A stretch of 64,000 nucleotides of DNA. Origin: Callorhinus ursinus (lineage: Eukaryota > Chordata > Mammalia > Carnivora > Otariidae). Both the position numbers and the translations under genes were made by a program. Below, one piece after another: positions 41,590 to 52,139 of this stretch; position 1 is the first letter of the stretch; each line of letters begins with the position of its first letter. Under the pieces are notes generated by a model, which worked only from the letters and a program-made list of their open reading frames with translations, did no database searches and was not told the origin of the DNA. The stretch is taken from assembly GCF_003265705.1 (NCBI RefSeq), contig NW_020312867.1, forward strand, positions 5,171,749 through 5,235,748. The letters are read 5' to 3'.

Positions 41590-42545
41590 AATGGGGAAAA
41601 GAAAACACCAAAACCTGACAATACCAAGATGGTGAGGATGTTGAGCCATAGAAACTCTCACACGTTGCTGGTGGCGATGGTACAACCACTCTGGAGAACA
41701 CCTGGACAGGTTATTACAAAATTAAACATACAGTTACCATATGATCCAGAAATCCTACCTCTTGGTATTTACCAAGTGAAATGAAAGCCCACCTTAAATG
41801 AAAAACCCAATGCAAATATTTGTATCAGTTTTATTTATAATCATGAAAAACTGGGAACAATCCAAACATCGCTTGGTTGAGGAATGAATGAACACACTGT
41901 CGTACAGCCATATCATGGACTACTACTCAACAGCAAGAAGGAACAAGTGAGTCATACCTGCAAAACTTGGATGAATCTCAAGTGTTAAGTGAAAAAAGCC
42001 AGACGCAAAAGGTTACCTATCGTGTGATCCCATTTATAAGACATTCTGAAAAGACAAAGCCATGGTAATGAACGAGAGATTGGTGGTTGCCAGTGGTTCA
42101 GGGAGAGGGGAGGGTTTGACTATAATGGGGCAGCATGAGGGAATTTGGGGGGATAATCAAACTGTTCAGGATCTTCATTGTGGATTGTGGTGATGGTTCC
42201 CAACTCTGCATTTTCAAAAACCCTTAGAACTATACACCAAAAAGAGTGAATTTAACTGTACATAAATTTTAAAATAATTTTTAGGGGCCCCTGGGTGGCC
42301 CAGTCAGTTAAGCATCTGCCTTCAGCTCGGGTCACAATCCCAGGGTCCTGGGATCGTGTCCCATGTCAGGCTCCCTGCTCAGTGGGGAGCCTGCTTCTCC
42401 CTCCCCCTCTTCTTCTGCCTGCTGTTCCCCATACTTGTGCATGCTCTCTCTCTGTCAAATAAATAAATAAAATCTGTAAAAATAAATAAAATAATTTTTA
42501 AATGTAAAAAAATTAGGTTGTATTTTCCTATTAAAACATAAAGAC
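41590..42545 (+). mobile_element. L1M ORF2-end and 3'UTR fragment (sense), split by a SINE
   Basis: AACTCTCACACGTTGCTGGT, CACTCTGGAGAACACCTGGA, ATGGACTACTACTCAACAGC and AACTATACACCAAAAAGAGT follow sense L1M order. Confidence 0.88.
42284..42487 (+). mobile_element. long CAN SINE
   Basis: Sense copy flanked by AAAATAATTTTTAGG and AAAATAATTTTTAAA. Confidence 0.95.
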
Positions 42546-42638
42546 GAAAGGAAGGAAGGAAGGAAGGAAGAAAAAGAAAGGAAAGAAAGAAAGAAGGAAG
42601 GAAGGAAGGAAGGAAGGAAGGAAGGAAGGAAGGAAGGA

Positions 42639-42708
<70 letters not shown>

Positions 42709-42729
42709 AAGAAAGAAAGAAAGAAAGAG

Positions 42730-42780
<51 letters not shown>

Positions 42781-42843
42781 AGAAAGAAAGAAAGAACGAA
42801 GAAAGAAAGAAAAAAAGAAAGAAAAAGAAAAAAGGAAGAAAGA
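42546..42843. repeat. 300-bp homopurine (GAAG/GAAA)n tract
   Basis: Blocks of GGAA, GAAA and GAGA units with essentially one pyrimidine (a C near 42796). Mirror-repeat stretches are present. Confidence 0.97.
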
Positions 42844-43052
42844 GGCCTCTGGGTGGCTCAGTTGGTTAAGCGTCTGCCCCTTCGGCTCAGGTCATGATCC
42901 CAGGGTCCTGGGATCGATTCCCACATCGGGCTCCTTGCTCAGCGGGGAGCCTGCTTCTCCCTCTGTCTGCCGCTCCCCCTCGGCTTGTGTTCTCTCCCTC
43001 TCTTTCTTTCTCTCTCTCTGACAAATAAATAAATAAAATCTTTTTAAAAAAG
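42844..43052 (+). mobile_element. long CAN SINE at the edge of the purine tract
   Basis: Sense copy with CCTCTGGGTGGCTCAGTTGG head and a tail running into AGAAAGAAAGACAG. The AAGAAAGA flanks match the tract, so the duplication cannot be sized. Confidence 0.94.
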
Positions 43053-43059
43053 AAAGAAA

Positions 43060-43739
43060 GACAGATAAAACTAACTGAAAATTTGAGCCATATTGATTGA
43101 AGACATCCAAAGGAGGGGTCCTAGGCCCTCCCAAGCATGAGCAAGGGAAAGTGTCGCACAATTACACCCAACTTTGCCTCTGGACGTTACATTTTGCTAG
43201 AGCCACTGACCCCCTTAATGGGGGGTGGGGGGACGGTCTCAGACCCAAAGATGAGGATTCCTGTGCAAGTGGCTCGTTAAGGAAGTTCTTCCACGAGAAG
43301 CTGGACGTGGGTGTGGAAGACAGGAAGGGGAAAGAGGCAGACAAGAGTGCAACTTCAGCCTCGGCCTGATCCCACCCGGAGCTAAGGAATGTAAGTTCCA
43401 CCTCAGAGTGTACGTGGAGAAAGAGGGCAAGCAGGAACCAGAAGGCGCTATGCCTACTGTCATGGGGTCAGCAGTTAGAAGGATAAAGAGGTCAACTGTT
43501 TGAAATTCTCACCTTTCAGACGTATTTTCTTTATTCATATTCCAGGATCATCCATTTTAAGGGACTGATCTTTGGAAAAACAACAACCGTAACAACCACA
43601 ACGCAGAACAAAAGCTAAGTTGTAAATGAACTGTTTGGCGGCACTGTATATTACTTTTGCTTATTGTCACCGACAATTTGGACCTTAAGGTTGCTCGTTT
43701 GCATAAAAATGCAAAAAATTCTACATGAAAAAAAAAAAA
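43060..43739. other. unresolved non-coding stretch
   Basis: No repeat recognised. Antisense and sense open frames (74-90 codons) at 43097-43463 overlap each other and show no domain. Confidence 0.4.
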
Positions 43740-43794
43740 GCACAGGGACTGCTCACAGAAGCTTCAGGTGACCCCCAGAGTGGGCTGAAGGAAT

Positions 43795-44235
43795 ATGGGC
43801 AAGACGCTGATCCAAACTAGACACTGCACTTCACACATTAAATCTTATCCGAAAAAAAAGAAAAAAAAAATCTTATCCGTCCTCCTGTGAGATAGATACT
43901 ATTTCCATATTCCATATTTCAACAAGTCTACAATGGTATCAATCAAAATATACATCATTATTTTGTTACCACCAAGAAAGAAAAAATGCTACTGCTTAAA
44001 AATACAGCATACCATCCATTGTGAGATACAGCCCAATTTCAGAGATGGGAAATGTGAAAGACTGCCTTAGAATCTTAGAATCAATAAAATATGGCACATC
44101 CCCATTTTGCAGATGAGAACACCAGGCAACAAGAGCTAATGTTTTGTCCAAAGTTACATAGCTAATAATGAGCAGGGCCAAGACTCAACCTGGGCCCATC
44201 TAACCCCAAAGCCTGGATCTTCTGAACCTCCTGCA
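43795..44235 (-). mobile_element. MIR fossil (antisense) with inserted sequence
   Basis: CACATTAAATCTTATCC, CTCCTGTGAGATAGATACTA and later CCCCATTTTGCAGATGAGAA, TACATAGCTAATAATGAGCA form an antisense MIR. About 190 bp of unrelated DNA (about 43912-44100) sits in the middle. Confidence 0.72.
43852..43867 (+). mobile_element. bare poly(A) insertion with its own duplication
   Basis: AAATCTTATCCG occurs at 43840-43851 and 43868-43879, separated only by AAAAAAAAGAAAAAAA. This looks like a retrotransposition that copied only the tail. Confidence 0.75.
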
Positions 44236-45619
44236 GAATAATCTGCTGAGTGTTACTGGACAACTTGAACATCGGACTGTGAGTGGTGCCCCTGGGATTG
44301 TGTGGTGCTTATCCAGCTGTAGCTGGTGGTTCTATACTTGTTCCACTGAGCCCAGCTGAGATGGTGGGGTTAGAACCTTCTGTAAAGGCTGGGGAGATAC
44401 CCCAAGCCAAAGTATTAGGGTGGGAATAAGCAGGGAGCACGTGGCTAGAAATCAGCCTGACCTTGGCAGAGAATGTACACTGGGAAACCCAGAGAGATAT
44501 GGGCCAACAGATGAGGTAGCCTCAAATAATAGGCCACCTGGAAAATATTCTCAACCTCTCCTCCTTCCTCCAGGGCCTAGTTTCTGGCATTGCCAGTTAC
44601 CAAGTGCCAAATGACAAAGCAAGCTCTTCAAGCTTCACCCTGCTCTAAAATCAAGACCTTGTCCACCACTGCTCCTATTTCTGGGAGATCTTCCAAGGTC
44701 TAGCAATGATCAGACATCCAACTCGCTCATTTCTTCCCTGGGTTTGAGGCTGAGTTGTTGATATTCCTGCCGTGGTCCATCCTGGTGTATTTCTTCATTT
44801 TATTTTTCCCAATGCCACTGGGTGAATTTGATCAAATGTAAGAAGTAGATACGTGTTCAAATGCATGACCTTAGAATCCTTGGTCCCTAGAGAGGTTTTA
44901 GGATGTTCCCTGGAAATGATAGTCTGTTTTACATATTAGGCCTATCCTGGATACCCACAGGATTTGGAAAAGAAGCTGATGGACTTTTTTAGCTCTTCTT
45001 CCACTCTCTATTATTCCAAAATCTCCACGTTAGAGGCTGCCTGGCTGGGCAAGTGTAAGCAGCAGGTATTTTGAGCATTACTTTGCCTGCCTCAACTTCC
45101 CACTATGCAGAGGGTCTGTTCATCTGAAGCCAGGGCCTCAGGGACAGAAGTATGGCTACATTTCTGGACTCCACAAGAGTGGAGAAGGTCCCAGCAAAGA
45201 GGCATAGCACACTACAGTGTAGCCAGCACTTTCCCGTCACTCCCTTCCTGGGACCTCACGTTCTCCCCAGCCATGCTGGTGAACGTATCATCCAGAAGAA
45301 GCAACAGAAACCCAGTCCACACTGGTTACAATGGTTCATTGAGTGCGTCAACTGGACTGGGCTGGGGGATGCCCGATAGCTGGTAAAACACTATTTCTGG
45401 GGGTGTCTCCAAGGGTGTTTCCAGAAGAGATCAGCATTTGAATTGATGAATTGAGTAAAGCAGAAGGCCCTCCCTAATGCGGTGGGCATCACCCAATCTG
45501 TTTTAGGGCCTGTGGAGAACAAAAAGAGGGAGGAAGGGAGAATTCACCCTCTTTCTGCTTGAGCTGAAAGATCCATCTTCCACCTTCGGACATTGGCACG
45601 CCCGGTCCTCAGGCTTTCA
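44236..45619. other. unresolved 1.4-kb stretch
   Basis: No repeat, exon or RNA gene recognised. Open frames stay below 95 codons. Confidence 0.4.
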
Positions 45620-46025
45620 GACTCACATTGGGACTTACATCAGCTGCCCCCGCCCCCAAATGCTCAGGCCTTTGGATTCAGACTGAATTATACACCAGCT
45701 TTCCTGGTTCATGGGACTTCCTGGCCCCCATAACCACACGTACCAGTTCCTATAATAAATCTCTCTCTTTTTTAAAAAAGATTTTATGTATTTATTTGAC
45801 AGAGAGAGCAAGAGAGCACAAGCAGGGGGAGCAGCGGGCAGAGGGAGAAGCAGGCCCCCCCCACTGAGCAGGGAGCCCGATGCAGGGCTCGATCCCAGGA
45901 CCCTGACTGAGATCATGACCTGAGCCAAAGGCAGACGCTTAACTGATTGAGCCACCCAGGAGTCTCTCTTCTTATATTTATCTCTATATATCCTACTGGA
46001 TCTGCTTCTCTGGAGAATCCTGACG
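45620..46025 (+). mobile_element. LTR 3' part, sense, MaLR-like, split by a SINE
   Basis: TTCAGACTGAATTATACACC, AGCTTTCCTGGTTCATGGGA, CAGTTCCTATAATAAATCTC and CTGCTTCTCTGGAGAATCCT, with TGACGAATATACC after it, match the end of a familiar old mammalian LTR. The exact family is uncertain. Confidence 0.6.
45770..45960 (-). mobile_element. long CAN SINE
   Basis: Antisense copy. AAATCTCTCTCTTTT before it and AGTCTCTCTTCTT after it are an imperfect duplication. Confidence 0.94.
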
Positions 46026-46800
46026 AATATACCAGCTTAAGAGAAAGGGAGAGTGACTCCTGCAATGCAAAAATGAAGTTAACAACCCCATCGCAGGCTG
46101 CAGAGGGATAAACCTGCATCACCCAATTCCTGGTACCTGGGCCTGGAGGCCACCAGGATTCCCTGAACCCCACTCTGTCTCTGCTTCTCATGTGTCAGAT
46201 TCCTTCTCTCTTACTTCAGGTGCCACCATGGTCACCAACATTCCTTCTCTTCTCACACCAGAGAGAGGAGCTGACTCACTCCTTTACAGATTAAAGGACT
46301 CTGGCCCAATTTGGATCAGATGCCACCAGGAATCGGGTCACTCAGCCATGGCCAAGTGAACAACTATATAAAAACATGGGGCTCCTGCTAGATCCACAAG
46401 GTTAGACCCAGAGAGGAAAGGGAATTCCTGGAAGAATGCGGGTGCAGATTCCAGAAGGAAGTGGGAATAATGCCAAACCATGGAATCTCAGAATCCTTCT
46501 CAACACAGCACTCTAGATCACCACCACCCCTGGGTCATACTTGTTACAAGAGATAAAACCATTAACCTAAACTTTAGACCCCAGATCAATAGAAGATAGG
46601 GAGAGAACTTTTAGGTCCATCCTATTTGGAATCCACCAAAATAACCAAAACTTTAAAAAGGAACTTGTAGATCAATGACCAAATGATTTGTGACAAAGAT
46701 TCCAGGATTTCGCCAAGTCCCCGAAGGTTTCCTCCCAGCCCACAGAAATAGCTGGTACCCACCAGATGTCCTCTGTCGATAGCTAGTTAATGATCACTTA
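46026..46800. other. unresolved stretch, possibly old repeat
   Basis: Contains TTTGGATCAGATGCCACCAG and AACCAAGTG-like strings suggestive of an ancient repeat. No family assigned. Confidence 0.4.
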
Positions 46801-47200
46801 ACACATTAGATGGTTGCCATCCCTAACGATGGCAGCTGGGCCCCACCAAGCAGTCTGAGTATTTTTATTTTGCTCTGTTCCTAACTAAGATTGGCACTGG
46901 GGAATTTGAATGGCTGCTCGATGTGTCGAGACAGTTAAACAAAGCCATCGTGTCTGTTTGCTCACACACCTATCCTTGGCTGGGCTCTGGCAGAGTCGGA
47001 AGGCACCCTGTTCATTTTTCTTAAGAGGCAGAGTACTTCTCTGAATGTCTTTGTTATTATTATTGATCTCCCTAGGTCTCCTTATGGCCAGAAATAAGGA
47101 ATCCAATTTGATTAGGGGCTGATTTGGCCTCCAAGCAAGATGTGTCAATACAACAGCTGAGAATCGTGCAGGCACCAATTTGGTTAGAGTTGATCCAGCA
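46801..47200. other. repeat-free block, candidate conserved noncoding element
   Basis: No interspersed repeat across about 400 bp. Forkhead-like GTTAAACAAAG and TGTTTGCTCAC lie near 46934-46963, and GTTATTATTATTGATC lies near 47051. Confidence 0.4.
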
Positions 47201-47394
47201 CATTCAGAGGGGTAGCAAGGCCACCAGTGCCCTTCCGGTGCCTCTTCCAGCTGTCCGCCTCCTCCATCCCTCTCTGATGACCCCCTAACTCAGATGGGGG
47301 TTTATAACATAACAAACGGAAGATGCTGCCAAGGCTGACACATTCCACAGCTCCGTATCTGAGCCTCCATCCCCTCAACCTCTCTCGGAAGTGT

Positions 47395-47550
47395 GAAGAG
47401 GTGATTCACGTCAGCTTTGGAGTCAAACCAACTTGGGTTCAAGTCCAAGCTCTATGACATACAGTGGGGCCTTGGGCAAGTCATTGCTCTGAGCCTCAAC
47501 TCCCTGCTCTGTAAAATGAGCATATTACATTGACATCCCTTTGGGTTGTG
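47395..47550 (+). mobile_element. MIR fossil (sense)
   Basis: TTTGGAGTCAAACCAACTTG, GTTCAAGTCCAAGCTCTATG and GGGCAAGTCATTGCTCTGAG, then CTCTGTAAAATGAGC, form a near-complete MIR. Confidence 0.92.
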
Positions 47551-47589
47551 ATGGCAGGAACGCTCCCTCGTCTTTTGCTCTTCAAACCT

Positions 47590-47945
47590 TTACTCTCTCA
47601 GTTCAGCCTTAGCAAGCCTCTTGTAGGTCCCTCCAAAGTGCCACCCACATCTCTTGCCAATGGCCTTCCAGCCCAAGGTACTCTCATGGATGAACTCTCT
47701 TTCCTTTATTTTTCACTTTTCAGGTCTCAGTGTAGGAGTCACTTCCTCCAGGAAGCTTTCCCTTGCCCTCCGCCCCTTCCCCCAGCTGTGTCAAGGGCCC
47801 TGGATCTGGTCCCCACCGTCCCTCATCTCTACACCCAGGAATTGTCTGCCTCCCCATTAGCCTGGGAGCCCTGGGAGGGCTGGGACGATGTGTCTCCTGT
47901 GTCTCTGCCTCCTCAGTGTCAGGCCCAAGGCAGGTACCCAGTGGC
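47590..47945 (+). mobile_element. L2 3' fossil (sense)
   Basis: GGTCTCAGTGTAGGAGTCAC, TTCCTCCAGGAAGCTTTCCC, GCCTGGGAGCCCTGGGAGGG and AGTGTCAGGCCCAAGGCAGG follow sense L2 order. The open frames over it are by-products. Confidence 0.78.
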
Positions 47946-47964
47946 TGAATCAAGCCTGTGACGA

Positions 47965-48300
47965 TGAGTTACTGTCCTGGTTCCATGGCTGTGCAACAAA
48001 TTACCCCAAAATGTATTGGTACAACCCTTTATGAGGCTCACAGATCCTGTGGGTCAGGACTCCAGACAGGGCATGGAAGGCATGGCTTTTCTTCACTCCA
48101 TGATGTCCGTGGCCTCTGCCCGCAAGATGGGAGGCTGGGAACTGGAGGCATCACCAGCCACGCCTCTGGAGGTTATCTTAGCTGCTGAACGAACCTCTAG
48201 CTAAAATTTTCAACTGGACCACTTCCTAGTAGCCTGTCCCCATGGCCTGGGCTTCCTTGCGGCCTAGTGATCTTGGGGTAATTGAGCTGCCGTTCAGAAC
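47965..48300 (-). repeat. old unassigned repeat (same type as 3695 and 21761)
   Basis: CATGGCTGTGCAACAAATTA, CCCCAAAATGTATTGGTACA and CACAGATCCTGTGGGTCAGG share order with the blocks at 3.7 and 21.9 kb. Confidence 0.48.
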
Positions 48301-48364
48301 TCCAATGCAAGCATTCCGGTGAGCAAAGTGGAAGAAGCCGTGTTGCCTTTTAAGACACAGCCTC

Positions 48365-48577
48365 GGGGTACCTGTGTGGCTCAGTCGTTAAGCGTCTGCC
48401 TTCAGCTCAGGTCGTGGTCCCAGGGTCCTGGGATCGAGCCCACGTCGGGCTCCCTGCTCAGCAGGAAGCCTGCTTCTCCCTCTCCCACTCCCCCTGCTTG
48501 TGTTCCTGCTCTCACTCTCTCTCTCTCTCTCTCTCTGTGTGTGTCAAATAAATAAATAAAATCTTTAAAAAAAAAAA
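48365..48577 (+). mobile_element. long CAN SINE
   Basis: Sense copy with (CT)n and GTGTGTGTC before the AAATAAATAAATAAAATC tail. AAGACACAGCCTC is duplicated at about 48352 and 48578. Confidence 0.96.
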
Positions 48578-48824
48578 AAGACACAGCCTCAGAAGCCATG
48601 CAGAGTTATTCCTGTTGCCTTCAGAGAATGTATGGACACGTTTAAAACTGTTCAGTTTTCTTCCAGTTTCCCCTTAGGATATAGAAAGCTGGAAAGAGTA
48701 TCACTTCCACCTTTGCCACAAGAAAAACCCAGATGATCTGTGACTTTTTAACTTGTCTTGTACCTATCAGAGAGCTGAGATCACAGGGCAAACAACTGGC
48801 CTGAAATCTAAAGAGACACAGGCA

Positions 48825-48974
48825 TCGGGCCCCGGGATGGTACAGTGTCCGACTCTTGGATTCGGCTGCGGTCATGATCTCAGGGTGGAGAGATCGAGCC
48901 CAGCTGGGGCTCCACGCTCAGCATGGAGTCCGCTTGAGATTCTTTCTCCCTCCCCTGCTCCTCCCCCTCCTCGT

Positions 48975-49010
<36 letters not shown>

Positions 49011-49023
49011 AAATAAACAAATA
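48825..49023 (+). mobile_element. CAN SINE lacking the start of its head, with a 21-bp duplication
   Basis: Sense older subtype. The usual CACCTGGGTGGCTCAGTCGG is reduced to CCCCGGGATGGTACAG, yet the flanking duplication (48804-48824 and 49024-49044, core CTAAAGAGACACAGG) has no mismatch. The head change therefore came with or after insertion. Confidence 0.93.
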
Positions 49024-49044
49024 AAATCTAAAGAGACACAGGCA

Positions 49045-49480
49045 CTTCCAAGGAAGATGGGACATGAGCCTTTGCATACTCAGGGCTGATACCAATAAAC
49101 CAGTAAGAATTGAAATAAATTTTTAAAAAGTTGCCAAGGGCTGAGTGTGGGCTGGTATGGGGGTGTGGATCCCCTGAGAGAAGCCAACTAAGGGGAAACT
49201 TGTACCTCCAACAGGCTCTTCTCTGTAGACTGCACTGGGTCTGGGGGAGAGAGACTGGGGGTGAGAGAGAAAGCCCACCGTGAGGTGCAGACCCAGCGGA
49301 GGGAACAGCAGCCACTGTTGGAAGGAAGGCCATAGACACTGGGGAAGGGACAGCAAGTCTCCTGGCCCTCAGTGCCCATTGCAGCTGGGGGAAAAGCACA
49401 GAAAAATCCCTTTATCAGTGAGAGAGGGCTGGATCACTAAGTCCCCCGGTCTCAGAGGGCCTGCCTAAGACTTAAACAGA
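49045..49480. other. unresolved non-coding stretch
   Basis: Antisense frames of up to 123 codons (49028-49399) overlap in several phases. None has a domain. Confidence 0.4.
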
Positions 49481-49987
49481 ACCTTCACAACAGAGAGCAA
49501 CTCCCACACCTTCTACCCCCAGACTAGTAAATACCCAGTAATAGGTAACAGCTGTCTACTGCTGGAGGCGGGCAGGAGCGTACAGGAGGAACCTCTTTGT
49601 GGTGCAGGATCATAGGCAAAATCTACAGCTGGGGCTGAAACAGGACCACTGGGGAAAATACCCTCCAGCGACCCAGCTCCCACCCTGAACACAAAGCAGT
49701 GCTAGAGGAATTTGAAGAGTGTGATGCATTGACGGGAATCCTTGGAACAACAAAACCCAAACCCAGCTAACTCCTGTCCATATCAATCCAACCCCATGCT
49801 AAAGGCCTGGCAAAGGAAAAGGCATGACCATTTTCAGGCATAAGTACTATTTACTTCGATCTCTACTGCCCTACACAAGACATCCAGCTTTCAACAAAAA
49901 ATTAGAAGACACACAAGAAGCAAGAGAAATAACATAGTATCAAGAGACAAATTATAGTGGACTTCTCATCAGAAACTATGCAAAGCA

Positions 49988-50198
49988 GGGGTGCCTGTGT
50001 CTGACTCTTGATTTTCGTCTGGGTCATGATCTCAGGGTCATGAGATCGAGCCCAGTGCGGAGCTCCACGTGGGACCCACGTCAGGCCCCGCGCTCAGCAC
50101 AGAGCCCGCTTGAGATTCTCTCCCCTCTCCCTCTGCTCCTCCCCTGCTCACATGCTCACCCACTCTCTCTCTCTCTCAATAAAATCTTAAAAAAAAAC
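49988..50198 (+). mobile_element. CAN SINE with a deleted head segment
   Basis: Sense older subtype. GGGGTGCCTGTG joins directly to TCTGACTCTTGATT, losing about 20 bp of head. AACTATGCAAAGCAG flanks it. Confidence 0.94.
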
Positions 50199-50235
50199 AA
50201 CTATGCAAAGCAGAAGATATCTTTAAAGTGCTGAG

Positions 50236-50447
50236 AGAGGCGGTGCCTTGGTGGCTCAGTCGTTAAGCATCTATCTGCCTTCGGCACAGGTCATGATCCC
50301 AGGGTCCTGGGATCGAGCCCCGCATCGGGCTCCCTGCTCAGCAGGAAGCCTGTTTCTCCCTCTCCCACTCCCCCTGTTTGTGTTCCCTCTCTCACTGTCT
50401 CTCTCTCTCTGTCAAATGAATAAACAAAATCTTTTAAAAAAATAAAA
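50236..50447 (+). mobile_element. long CAN SINE
   Basis: Sense copy with a small insertion in the head (GCATCTATCTGCC). AAAGTGCTGAGAG and AAAGTGCCAACAG flank it. Confidence 0.95.
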
Positions 50448-50920
50448 TAAAGTGCCAACAGCAAAAAAACAAAACAAAACAAAACAAAAACCACAAAAAA
50501 AACCCTGTCAATCCAAAGTTGTATGCCCAGAGGAAATATCTTTCAAAAGTAAGCAATAAATATAAGACCTCTTCAGTTAAACAACATCAGAGAATTAATT
50601 ACCAGCAGACCTGCACTATAAGATGTACTAAAGGAAGTTCTTCAGGAAGAAGAAATATGATGCCCCAAAGAAACTTATATTGATGCAAAGAAACGAGAAG
50701 TGCTAGAAATGGCATAAATGAAGGCAATGTAAAATTGATTGTTTTAAGTACAGCATGGGGAATATAGTCAATAAGATTGTAATAAGTTTGAATGGTGACA
50801 GATGGTAACTACATTTACCGTGATGAGCATGTTGTAATGGACATAATTTGTTCAATCGCCGGATTGGACAGCTGGAACTAATATGTCAACTGTACTTCGA
50901 TTAAAAATAAAAATAAGGCA

Positions 50921-51190
50921 ATAAAAAAATTTGTCTCATATTTTTAATTACTCTAAAAGATATTTTTGACTGTCTAAAGCAAAACAGTAGAAATACATTG
51001 TGTGTTTGCAGTACTTGTAAAAATAAAATGCATGACGGTATACCACAAAGGATGGCAGGGAAGGGTTCAGAGCGCAATGCTCTCGGGTCCTTACACATGT
51101 TAAGAAGTATAATATTAACAGAAGGCAGACTCTGACAAATTAAAGAGGCATAGGTAAGCTCCCAGACAGCCATTAAAGCCACCGCAGTCA
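50921..51190. other. unresolved non-coding stretch
   Basis: AT-rich, no repeat recognised. Confidence 0.4.
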
Positions 51191-51194
51191 CCCT

Positions 51195-51290
51195 CCCAGC
51201 AGGTATTTATTCCGCATCTACCATGTGCCAGATCCCAGGCCAGTCCTGTGGATACAAGACACTCATGGAGCTCACAGGGGGAGGATCCTG
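51195..51290 (-). mobile_element. L2 3' end (antisense)
   Basis: CAGGTATTTATTCCGCATCT, ACCATGTGCCAGATCCCAGG and ACTCATGGAGCTCACAGG are the antisense L2 terminus. Confidence 0.78.
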
Positions 51291-51299
51291 GGCGTCTGT

Positions 51300-52130
51300 G
51301 GTGACCCCCAGCAGCACAGAGGACACATCAAGGAATGTGGATTTCTCAGTAGTTTGTCCCACACTCTTAGCCCTTCATCTGGTCTGGGGTCTTCAGGTTA
51401 TATCAGATGGACAGAGGGACAGATGTCTTGGGTTGTTAGTGTGACTTTTCCCTGTTGCTTCAGAATCAGCAATGGGACCCAGCACAGAAGATGAATAGGT
51501 ACCAAACTCCTTTTTCAAGATAGCCACCAAGCTAGAGAAGGGGACACTTTGGCATCTACTAAGGGGCAGCCAGACTGGCTCTTTTGCTCCCCAAGTGTCC
51601 TTCTCTGAATACAGAGGTGAGAGGGGAGTGGTCTTTGGAGTTGGGTGTTCTGTCTAAGGAGGAGGGGGCAGATGGTATTATGGCTTTCCCTCCCCTGGAA
51701 AAGGAGGTGGACTCCCACTCCCCCAGTTCAAGCCAAATGAAGAGGACTCCAGGAGAAATCTCAGAAGTTGGGGGTGCCACTTAGAAGGACAGACCAGCAC
51801 CTTATTCTTATTAGATGTCTGCTTAGGCTCACCCATTCCTGGTGACTCTCAGTGGGAGAAGAACTGGGGAGGGATGACCAGGCAGAGAGAGGAGACACGT
51901 GGAGCACCCTGCACCCCAGCATCTGAGTAGCAAGGTTGTGGGAGGTTTCTGGCCCTAGAAGATGTACCTAGGCTTACATTTACATAAGGAAACTCTGTAA
52001 GGAGACACAAGGAACTAAGAAATGTGGTGGGTGATGAGAAGTGAACAGTTGAAATGTGGAGGTAAGACTGTGTGACTAGTTTTTTGTTTTTTTGTTTTTT
52101 TCCACTGTGTGATTAGTTTGATTTTTGAAA
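51300..52130. other. unresolved non-coding stretch
   Basis: No repeat or exon recognised. A T-run lies at 52080-52102. Confidence 0.4.
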
Positions 52131-52139
52131 CCAGTGATC

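Larger units (their letters stand above)
49490..50920 (+). mobile_element. old L1M/HAL1-like fragment (sense), split by two SINEs
   Basis: TCAACAAAAAATTAGAAGAC, AACTATGCAAAGCAGAAGAT, AATTAATTACCAGCAGACCT, GCACTATAAGATGTACTAAA and GGAAGTTCTTCAGGAAGAAG are recognisable old L1/HAL1 strings. The frame is destroyed. Confidence 0.65.

Noticed and set aside
42546..42843. CRISPR-like or satellite array
   Set aside because: Units are 4-bp GAAA/GGAA without spacers. It is a microsatellite in a mammalian genome.
46228..46360. ATG in a perfect GCCACCATGG context with a 43-codon frame
   Set aside because: The short product has no domain, and the surrounding sequence has an old-repeat look. Kozak matches arise by chance in 64 kb.
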